Shown: positions 57,182 through 64,000 of the stretch, piece after piece
How positions within the stretch are numbered: the first letter of the stretch is position 1
Layout of the letters: every line of letters begins with the position of its first letter
Notes under the pieces: generated by a model
The model's database searches: none
The model's input: the letters and a program-made list of their open reading frames with translations, nothing else
What the model was told of the DNA's origin: nothing
Made by a program: the position numbers and the translations under genes
IMG/VR virus record: IMGVR_UViG_3300032313_000518
Span: 1-64,000 of that record
Origin: a virus
DNA length: 64,000 bases
Direction: 5' to 3' (one strand)

Positions 57182-57688
57182 ATGAATACGGATAAATTAT
57201 TAAAAGCTATTCAAATTCTTATCAAAGAGGAGTTAAAACAACAACTCCCTGCTTTGATTAAAGAAGGAGTAAAAGCGGAAATGAAAAAGGTTTTAGCGGA
57301 AGGAAATACTAAACCGCAACCTAAAAAAGAAAGTGAAGGTTTTTCAATGGCTAAAGCAATATTGGGAGATGATACTATTAAAGAATCGCTTGAAACTAAA
57401 GTAGTATCAAACAAACAATTTAGTAAAAACCCAATGATTAACCAAATTCTAAATGAAACTGCAATGGCTCCTGTGAGCAACGATGGCGGATTTAGAACAA
57501 TGAATTTTGGACAGGGTGATATGGGGTCTGTTGTAGGTAGAACCGCAGTAGCTGAAAAAATGGGATATGGTGATTTAGCTAGAGGACCTCAACCAAGTGG
57601 ATTGGGTGTTCAAACTGGAGTGCCTGAATTAGATAAAGCATTGAATAGAGATTATTCGGAATTAGTAAAACGATTTAATAAAAAATAA
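57182..57688 (+). CDS. phage structural protein, 168 aa
   Basis: Helical N-terminus (LLKAIQILIKEELKQQLPAL), then a Gly-rich middle (GGFRTMNFGQGDMGSVVG). Resembles small proteins coded just before gp25 in T4-like phages. Stop and next start overlap by one base. Probably baseplate related; no function named. Confidence 0.6.
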   Translation: MNTDKLLKAIQILIKEELKQQLPALIKEGVKAEMKKVLAEGNTKPQPKKESEGFSMAKAILGDDTIKESLETKVVSNKQFSKNPMINQILNETAMAPVSNDGGFRTMNFGQGDMGSVVGRTAVAEKMGYGDLARGPQPSGLGVQTGVPELDKALNRDYSELVKRFNKK

Positions 57689-58116
57689 TGGCAGTAATAT
57701 TAGGTAAAAAATTAGTTAAAGATACTAAAAATTATAATGATTATGCAGTTGGTATAACATTGCCAATACAAATTGGAAATACTGCATTTAATCAATCATT
57801 TAGTGTTACCGAACAAGTAAAATCTAATATTAAAAACTTACTATTAACAAAGAAATATGAAAGAGTTATGCAACCTGAATTAGGAAGTGGATTGCAAGAA
57901 CTTTTGTTTCAATTTAACAATGATGATTTGGCTGGGGATATTGAAGATACAATAGTAAACGCATTATCTTTGTGGCTTCCATATGTAACAGTTGATACTA
58001 TATTGATTGAGCAGTCAAACGAATTAAAAGATATGAATTCATTAAATGTTTCTGTTAAATTTAAAATATTAAATAATCCATCTCTTGAGGTAGTAACATT
58101 TAAAGTAAGGGTATAA
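57688..58116 (+). CDS. gp25-like baseplate wedge protein, 142 aa
   Basis: Matches the GPW/gp25 family: TEQVKSNIKNLLLTKKYERV followed by MQPELGSGLQELLF, and a C-terminal strand half (VDTILIEQSNELKDMNSLNV). gp25 starts sheath assembly and connects the baseplate to the tail sheath. Located next to gp6 as in T4-like phages. Confidence 0.88.
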   Translation: MAVILGKKLVKDTKNYNDYAVGITLPIQIGNTAFNQSFSVTEQVKSNIKNLLLTKKYERVMQPELGSGLQELLFQFNNDDLAGDIEDTIVNALSLWLPYVTVDTILIEQSNELKDMNSLNVSVKFKILNNPSLEVVTFKVRV

Positions 58117-58120
58117 TTAT

Positions 58121-60154
58121 ATGGCAATAACTACAACAAATAAAAACTTTAAAAATAAAGGAAAAGATATAAAATATCTTGGTAAAGATTTTACTAGCTT
58201 TAGAAGTAATTTAATAGAATTCGCTAAAACATATTTTCCTAAATCATATTCTGATTTTAATGAAACTTCACCAGGTATGATGTTTATTGAAATGGCGTCA
58301 TATGTTGGTGATGTTCTTTCATATTATGTAGATGATACTTTTAAAGAATCATTAATGCCATATGCAGAAGATATTCAAAGTGTAATTGCATTATCTCAAT
58401 TTTTAGGGTATAAACCAAAAGTAACGGCTCCTGCAATTACTGATATAGCTGTCTATCAATTAGTTCCATCGATTGGTACCGGTACATCAAATATACCCGA
58501 TTCAAAATATTATTTAAGAATAAAAGAAGGAATGGTTGTGGAATCAACCAATACTATTCAATTCAGAACAACTAGTTTATTGGATTTTTCAGATTCAAAT
58601 AATAGACAAATAACTGTTTACCAAAGAGATTCAAATACAGGAGAACCAACTTTTTATTTGGTAAAAAAATACGTTCAGGTTATATCTGCAATACAAAAAC
58701 AAGAAACTTTTACATTTGGTACATATCAACCATTTCAAACTATTGATTTGATTGATACGAATGTAATACAAATATATGATGTAAGAGATTCTAATAATAA
58801 CAAATATTATGAAGTTCCGTATTTAGGACAGGAGATGATATTTGTTGATGAACCAAATAATGAAATAAACGATCCTGATTTGGTTCAATTTAAAGACACA
58901 GTACCTTATGTATTAAAAACTATAAAAACGCCAAAACGATTTGTAGCTAAAGTAAATCAAGATAGTACAACTACATTACAATTTGGAGCAGGTGACCCAT
59001 CTGCTAGTGATGAACAATTAATTCCAAATCTTAAAAACGTTGGATTGGGATTACCAAACTCTATTAGTAGATTAGAAGAATCATTTGACCCAACAAATTT
59101 CTTAAAAACAAAAACTTATGGTACATCTCCATCAAATACTAATATAATTGTTAAGTATTATGTAGGTGGTGGGGTTGAATCTAATGTAGCACAGCGTACT
59201 ATAACAAAAATAGCATCTGTTGAATATGATGAAAATTCTTCAACATTTACAAATCAACAATTACCCGTTTATAATTCAATAAAAAAATCATTATCAGTTG
59301 ATAATGAAATGCCTGCGGTTGGTGGTCGTGGTGGTGAAACCATAGAAGAAATTAGACAAAATGCATTAGCAAACTTTGGCGCACAAAATAGAGCAGTAAC
59401 TGCACGAGATTATCAAGTAAGAGCATTATCTTTACCATCTAAATATGGTGGTATAGCTAAAGTATATGCAACTGCAGATGGTACATTAGATAATAATTCA
59501 CCCGCATCTATATTATCATCACCAAATCATTTACAAGAGTTTACTGATTTAGTAATGAGTTTTGTAAATAAACCTGACATACAAGAACCAACATCAGCTG
59601 TAGTTAAGCAAGAACTTACTAAATATTTAGTTGGTAAAGAATCTAATTTAAAAGAAAAAAATAATCCATTTGCAATTAATCTTTATTTGTTGGGTTATAA
59701 TTTAAACAATCAATTAACAAATTTAAATAGAGCAGTAAAGGAAAATCTTAAAACATACTTAAATGAATACAGAATAATGACCGATGCTATTAATATAAGT
59801 GACGGATTTGTTATTAATATAGGAATTGATTTTGAGATAATTACTTATAAAAATTATAATAAGAGTGAAGTTTTAACAAATGTAATTACTGAATTAAAAA
59901 ATTATTTCAATATTGATAATTGGACATTTAATCAAACTATAAATTTAAGTGAGGTTGAGTTAATGATTGCAAATATAGAGGGAGTATCATCAGTACCAAT
60001 GTTAAAAATAACAAATAAATGTGGTGGTAACTATTCAAGTAATTCATATAATATAGATGCGGCAACTAAAAGTAAGGTAGTATATCCATCGTTAGACCCA
60101 TCGGTTTTTGAAGTTAAGTTTCCGGATTCAGACATTAAAGGAAGAGCAAAATAA
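58121..60154 (+). CDS. gp6-like baseplate wedge protein, 677 aa
   Basis: The N-terminal pattern DFTSFRSNLIEFAKTYFP, then NETSPGMMFIEMASYVGDVL and SVIALSQFLGYKPK, marks gp6/gpJ. The middle has the PAVGGRGGETIEEIRQNALA segment (quoted as is) and RAVTARDYQVRALS typical of the J family. gp6 dimers form the ring that drives baseplate change during contraction. Length near T4 gp6 (660). Confidence 0.9.
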   Translation: MAITTTNKNFKNKGKDIKYLGKDFTSFRSNLIEFAKTYFPKSYSDFNETSPGMMFIEMASYVGDVLSYYVDDTFKESLMPYAEDIQSVIALSQFLGYKPKVTAPAITDIAVYQLVPSIGTGTSNIPDSKYYLRIKEGMVVESTNTIQFRTTSLLDFSDSNNRQITVYQRDSNTGEPTFYLVKKYVQVISAIQKQETFTFGTYQPFQTIDLIDTNVIQIYDVRDSNNNKYYEVPYLGQEMIFVDEPNNEINDPDLVQFKDTVPYVLKTIKTPKRFVAKVNQDSTTTLQFGAGDPSASDEQLIPNLKNVGLGLPNSISRLEESFDPTNFLKTKTYGTSPSNTNIIVKYYVGGGVESNVAQRTITKIASVEYDENSSTFTNQQLPVYNSIKKSLSVDNEMPAVGGRGGETIEEIRQNALANFGAQNRAVTARDYQVRALSLPSKYGGIAKVYATADGTLDNNSPASILSSPNHLQEFTDLVMSFVNKPDIQEPTSAVVKQELTKYLVGKESNLKEKNNPFAINLYLLGYNLNNQLTNLNRAVKENLKTYLNEYRIMTDAINISDGFVINIGIDFEIITYKNYNKSEVLTNVITELKNYFNIDNWTFNQTINLSEVELMIANIEGVSSVPMLKITNKCGGNYSSNSYNIDAATKSKVVYPSLDPSVFEVKFPDSDIKGRAK

Positions 60155-61224
60155 TGGCATACTATTTTTTAACAGCATCAAAAGATGCATCGGTTTATTT
60201 ACAACAGCCTAACCAAAATACTGGGCTTGATGAAATATTAGAAATTAGTAAAGTTTATTATGGTAACATAAAAGATGTTGCTAGAAGTATAATTAAATTT
60301 GATGTTGGATTTTTATCATCATCAATTTCAACCGGTACAATTGGATTGGATTCTGCTAATTTAATTTTAAGAGAAACTGAAAGTGAAGAACTTCCATTAG
60401 AATATACTATATATGCAAATCCACTTTCTGGAAGTTGGGATATGGGTATTGGTACACGATTTGATAATGTATCTACGGCTGGTGTAACTTGGAATTACAG
60501 AGAGGGTGATACTAAAAAAGACTGGTTAGAAAATAATCTTAATTTAGGAACTGATGCCAATCCAAATAATGGAACTGGTGGAACTTGGTGGACTGGTTAT
60601 GGTGGTACTCAATCATATAGTTACCAAACAGCGGATATTAATATGGATGTTAAATCTATATTAAACGCATGGATGAGTAGTTCTATTCCAAATGATGGAT
60701 TTTTATTAAGATATTCCGATGTGGTTGAAAATAATACTGAAGATTATGGAATACTTAAATTTTTTAGTAAAGAAACACATACTATATATCAACCTAAAAT
60801 TAGTATTGGGTGGAATGACCAATCATTTGTAACAGCTTCATTGACTGCTTTGACTTCCGAAGATATTAAAGTTAGTATATCTAATCTAAAAAAAGAATAT
60901 AAATTAGGTAGTACTCCAAAATTAAGAATATTAGCTAGAGAACTATATCCATTAAAAACTTTTACAAATACATTCGCTTATAATAGCGTTAAGTACTTAC
61001 CACAAACAACATATTATCAGATAAAAGATTTTTCATCTGATGATGTAATAGTACCATTTTCGGACTATTCAAAAGTAAGTTGTGATTCAAATGGAAATTA
61101 TATAAATTTAAATCTTTCAAATTGGGAGGCTAATAGAACATATAAAATAGAATTTAAAATTGAACAAAATGGTGGTGTTCAATATTTTGATAATAGTATA
61201 ACATTTGATATAGTCAAATACTAA
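60154..61224 (+). CDS. baseplate-region protein with DNRLRE-like domain, 356 aa
   Basis: Residues about 3-180 resemble the DNRLRE domain: ASKDASVYLQ, ILEISKVYYG, ARSIIKFDVGFL, SANLILRETES, SGSWDMGIGTRFDNV and TWNYREG. This beta-sandwich is best known from extracellular bacterial proteins. The second half is another strand-rich module. In this place it could decorate the baseplate or bind host sugars. Joined to gp6 by one base overlap. Confidence 0.65.
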   Translation: MAYYFLTASKDASVYLQQPNQNTGLDEILEISKVYYGNIKDVARSIIKFDVGFLSSSISTGTIGLDSANLILRETESEELPLEYTIYANPLSGSWDMGIGTRFDNVSTAGVTWNYREGDTKKDWLENNLNLGTDANPNNGTGGTWWTGYGGTQSYSYQTADINMDVKSILNAWMSSSIPNDGFLLRYSDVVENNTEDYGILKFFSKETHTIYQPKISIGWNDQSFVTASLTALTSEDIKVSISNLKKEYKLGSTPKLRILARELYPLKTFTNTFAYNSVKYLPQTTYYQIKDFSSDDVIVPFSDYSKVSCDSNGNYINLNLSNWEANRTYKIEFKIEQNGGVQYFDNSITFDIVKY

Positions 61225-61226
61225 AA

Positions 61227-62231
61227 ATGGTAGTAGACACTAGTGGTTTAAAAAACGAACAAAAAATTAAAGAACTTTTAATTAAAGGTTCTGAAGCAAT
61301 CACGACTAAAAATGATTTTGGTGTTCATATATTTAGTGGTTCTGCTATGGATGATGGAATCATATCTGCCAAACTACAAAAACCAAAATATGATAATTCT
61401 GAAATTCAAAAAACAGTCGATGTTCGAATAATAGAATTATTACCCCCATCCACTCCTGATGTTCCTGATACTGTTTTGAGAAGCGTATATAATCCCGTAA
61501 CTCAATCTGTAATAGATTTAACTTTTCAAGTTCAAACATTAAATGGTATTGTAAGTAATTTAACTGCAAAAGTTAAAGAAATAGAAATAGTTTCTCAAAG
61601 TTTAAAAATTGATATTGATTCAAAGGAATTAATAGTTGCAACTGCACAAAATCAAACCACACAAACAAATACAAAGATATCAACAACTGTTATTAATTTG
61701 CAAAATGCAATACAAAAAGCAACTAACGAAGCACTACAAAGAGTTTCACTTTTTGCAAGAAATCAATCGTTGCAAACGGAAAATGAAAATTTAAAAGACC
61801 AATTATTTGGAAAAGCTGCAAAAATAGCAGAAGGAGCTAAAGTTGGGCAAGATTTCTCTGTTAAATCAATTGCTAAATCTGATACAAATTTAGGTGATTT
61901 GGCATTTACTGCAAAGTGGGATGGTAATGGTGGTGTAACATGGATAAATGGGCCGGATATTGAAGTATATAATTTTACAAAAGATGCAATAACATTATCA
62001 TTTTTTCCAAGCGGACAAGTTGGTGATGTATTCTACACTCCAAGTTCAGTAACGTTACAACCATCCGAAACTAAAATTGTAAAAATAGCAACAAAACCAA
62101 ATGTTATATCTGATAAACCACCAAGAAGTGCTAATCAAGGTGATGTTACTTATACAGCTGCATTAACTGTTAAATCAAAAACATCATCAGCTACACTATC
62201 AGCTACATTTAAGAAAATAGGATTTGTATAA
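61227..62231 (+). CDS. structural protein with coiled coil and Ig-like end, 334 aa
   Basis: Central coiled coil (about residues 85-195, TFQVQTLNGIVSNLTAKVKE and LQNAIQKATNEALQ) and a C-terminal Ig-like sandwich (IEVYNFTKDAITLSFFPSGQ, VTLQPSETKIVKIATKP). Looks like a tail fibre, collar or baseplate spoke. Start at ATG 61227 two bases after the previous stop. Confidence 0.65.
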   Translation: MVVDTSGLKNEQKIKELLIKGSEAITTKNDFGVHIFSGSAMDDGIISAKLQKPKYDNSEIQKTVDVRIIELLPPSTPDVPDTVLRSVYNPVTQSVIDLTFQVQTLNGIVSNLTAKVKEIEIVSQSLKIDIDSKELIVATAQNQTTQTNTKISTTVINLQNAIQKATNEALQRVSLFARNQSLQTENENLKDQLFGKAAKIAEGAKVGQDFSVKSIAKSDTNLGDLAFTAKWDGNGGVTWINGPDIEVYNFTKDAITLSFFPSGQVGDVFYTPSSVTLQPSETKIVKIATKPNVISDKPPRSANQGDVTYTAALTVKSKTSSATLSATFKKIGFV

Positions 62232-62242
62232 ATTAAAATAAA

Positions 62243-63853
62243 ATGGCATTACAAACATTTAAGGAGGTAATACAAAACAAAGGATATAGAATTAGTTCTA
62301 AAGATAGACAAATTTTTGAAAAAGAAAATTTGCAATCTTTCTTTGGATTAAGTGATTCTGATGTAATTGAATTTGTAGTTTATGATGCAAACGATAATCA
62401 ATTATCACAAGCTAATTATGGATTGGTTAGATATATAAAATTATCAACCCAAAATATTAAAGATTATATCTTAATTCCAACTGGTACTGTTTTTCAAAAA
62501 TACAAATTCCCAAAAGAATATTTTATTGATGTAGAACGATTACTTAAAGAAGCTGGATATACAAATGGTATATTTAAAACACAAGTAACATTATTAAATA
62601 AAAGGGTTGGTAGTGGTGAAGAACCAAATAATAAATTATGGATTTCCGAAATATCACCATCTAGAACAGAGATAAGATTATATCCTCTTAAAAAAGGTTT
62701 AGAAGAACATGCTGATTTGCAAGAAAGATTTAATATATTTACAAATAATAAAAATTTTAGAGAGGATACTATATACAATATATCTACTTTTTTAGAAAAA
62801 ATAAAAGCCGATTATATAACCGAACTTATTAAAAATAAATATACGGCAAAATGGTTTGATACATTAAGAGCTGAATTTAAAATAGCAAATTTTGATGAAT
62901 TTGCTACAAAGATAAGAAATGTATTTGTACAAGCATCTGAATATGAATTTTCTAATAGATTTTCAACAATAGGACAGCCTAATTATGGACAGGTAAAATC
63001 AACTAAACAAAATTTAGATTTATCTGTATTGGATATAACAAATACTTGTAAAAGAATTTTAACAGAAGTTATAAGTCATTATTTATTGTATCCTGATGTT
63101 AAAACAAAAGCAACTTTTGATTATGGATTTAATGTAAGTAATGATTATGTTACATCCGTATTACAAAGAAATGAAAGTGATACTGTGATAAATACGTTAT
63201 TTCCGGTTCTTAGACAAACTACTATTTTAAAAGCTCCTGCTACTCCATTGGATACGGCTGTAACAAAGGAAGACCCAAGTAAACCAGCAGGTCCTGTTAT
63301 TATAATAGAACAACCAAATCCAGAAAAACCAAAAACACCAGGCACAAATAATCCATACGATGGACAAATTGATAAACCAAGCGATGCACCGCAAAGACCA
63401 AAACCACCGGTAGGAGGACCTCCAAAAGCAAATCCAATCGAAACCGACCCATTTGGAAATCCGACAGGTGGAGTTGCTGATCCTGTTCCACCACTTGGTG
63501 GCGGTGGAAATACTATTCCACCGGAGGGTGGAGCAACTACAAATCCATTGGAGGAAAATCCCGATGGAACTTTAACTGGTGGAGGAACTACTCCTACTGA
63601 TATACCTACTGCGGGTGGGGGAACTACTGGTGCACCAACCAATCCTTTTGCTGGAATTTATATACCTCCTATTCAAATAGCAATAGGTCCGCAAATACCT
63701 AATATTCCAAACCCACCATATGATGATAATCCGGTAATTACTGTACCTCCTGATAGTAATCCATATATTGATAATCCATTTACAAATCCTAGTGATTTAG
63801 GTGCAAGTCCAGTAGATGGTGGTTTGGGATATGATGGATATTTTGGAAGTTAA
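62243..63853 (+). CDS. structural protein with long Pro/Gly-rich tail, 536 aa
   Basis: Globular N-terminal part (about 1-330; FKEVIQNKGYRISSKDRQIF) and a Pro/Gly/Thr-rich C-terminal tail of about 200 residues (NPEKPKTPGTNNPYDG, PPLGGGGNTIPPEGG, NPFAGIYIPPIQIAIG) ending GLGYDGYFGS. The end resembles that of the 20586 protein. Likely a tail or baseplate structural component; the tail could be flexible or bind the host surface. Confidence 0.6.
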   Translation: MALQTFKEVIQNKGYRISSKDRQIFEKENLQSFFGLSDSDVIEFVVYDANDNQLSQANYGLVRYIKLSTQNIKDYILIPTGTVFQKYKFPKEYFIDVERLLKEAGYTNGIFKTQVTLLNKRVGSGEEPNNKLWISEISPSRTEIRLYPLKKGLEEHADLQERFNIFTNNKNFREDTIYNISTFLEKIKADYITELIKNKYTAKWFDTLRAEFKIANFDEFATKIRNVFVQASEYEFSNRFSTIGQPNYGQVKSTKQNLDLSVLDITNTCKRILTEVISHYLLYPDVKTKATFDYGFNVSNDYVTSVLQRNESDTVINTLFPVLRQTTILKAPATPLDTAVTKEDPSKPAGPVIIIEQPNPEKPKTPGTNNPYDGQIDKPSDAPQRPKPPVGGPPKANPIETDPFGNPTGGVADPVPPLGGGGNTIPPEGGATTNPLEENPDGTLTGGGTTPTDIPTAGGGTTGAPTNPFAGIYIPPIQIAIGPQIPNIPNPPYDDNPVITVPPDSNPYIDNPFTNPSDLGASPVDGGLGYDGYFGS

Positions 63854-63859
63854 AAAAAA

Positions 63860-63869
63860 TATATTTATA
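63860..63869 (+). promoter_or_regulatory. late-type element TATATTTATA
   Basis: TATATTTATA, 26 bases before the ATG at 63896. Confidence 0.6.
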
Positions 63870-63895
63870 AAGTAATAACACATAAGAAATAACAA

Positions 63896-64000
63896 ATGCT
63901 AACAGAAGCAGAAAAAGCCGAAGCAAAACTAATTGGTCTTACAGAAGAACAATACCTAATGTTAAAAAAAAATAACACATTAGAATTGTATAAAGCTGCA
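63896..64000 (+). CDS. N-terminal part of an unrecognised protein (cut by window edge)
   Basis: ATG at 63896, open for 35 codons to the end: MLTEAEKAEAKLIGLTEEQY and following, helical and charged. Despite the MLT start it does not look like the MLTI family (no NYK strand follows). A late-type element supports a real start. Confidence 0.55.
   Translation, partial: MLTEAEKAEAKLIGLTEEQYLMLKKNNTLELYKAA

Noticed and set aside
63145-63642. 165-codon leftward frame inside the Pro/Gly-rich tail gene
   Set aside because: Antisense of a Pro/Gly-rich repeat region, which rarely yields stop codons; no start context and no partner gene.
1-64000. Prophage integrated in a host chromosome
   Set aside because: No integrase, repressor, attachment site or host housekeeping gene is visible; TonB receptors and lipoproteins are flanked by phage genes on both sides and use phage-type elements.

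Overview
The window is AT-rich DNA from a large, tailed, contractile (T4-like) bacteriophage of a Bacteroidota host, probably a flavobacterium or a relative. The phage assignment rests on baseplate genes (gp25-like, gp6-like and gp5-like spike), a gp55-like late sigma factor, PhoH, a UvsW-like helicase, RNA ligase and polynucleotide kinase, thymidylate synthase, dCMP deaminase, UV endonuclease UvdE and many tiny overlapping genes. The host assignment rests on promoters of the Bacteroidota type (TTTG or TTAG, exactly 20 bases, then TAnnTTTG), on signal peptides ending in xQ, and on outer-membrane proteins of Bacteroidota style (Oar-like TonB receptors, beta-helix lipoproteins). No integrase, terminase, capsid or DNA polymerase gene is in view, so this is part of a larger genome and gives no sign of a prophage.

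Layout. 0-11 kb: early-looking region of small genes read rightward. It has nine copies of a phage promoter (CTTG/TTTG/TTAG, 20 bases, TACCTTTA), a conserved leader with an AACCCC element just before the start codon, two odd tRNA-like sequences, a tandem array of eight divergent paralogues beginning MLTI/MLRI/MKLTI, and an RNA-repair set (metallophosphoesterase, kinase, ligase). 11-13 kb: ClpS-like adaptor and DUF5872-type protein. 12.6-16.9 kb: the main leftward block, with a P-loop ATPase and a full 1086-residue Oar-like TonB-dependent receptor under a host-type promoter and a strongly structured leader. 17-33.8 kb: helicase, nucleotide metabolism (Nmad1-like, dCMP deaminase, 5'-deoxyribonucleotidase, HD protein, ThyA), PhoH, UvdE, FkbM methyltransferase, Hsp20, a catalytically dead peptide-deformylase-like protein and the late sigma factor.

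33.9-51.7 kb is an unusual late-expressed envelope island. It holds two secreted paralogues with dockerin- and cohesin-like parts (one also with a C-type lectin domain), outer-membrane barrels, surface lipoproteins, holin-like proteins, a CsgG-like protein, a lipase, a second TonB-dependent receptor with a beta-helix lipoprotein partner, an LpxH-like phosphoesterase, two glycosyltransferases and a barrel on a long Ala/Ser and Lys/Glu stalk. 51.8-64 kb is the tail and baseplate block: spike, cell-wall hydrolase, gp25, gp6, a DNRLRE-type protein and proline-rich structural proteins.

How it fits together: three promoter classes suggest a programme in which early genes use the TACCTTTA promoters, middle or metabolic genes use host-like promoters, and late genes use a TATATTTATA element that may be read by the gp55-like sigma factor. 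The late element lies in front of both baseplate genes and envelope-island genes, so the phage probably rebuilds the host outer membrane while it assembles virions. Whether this serves nutrient uptake, exclusion of other phages, adhesion or lysis cannot be decided from sequence alone.
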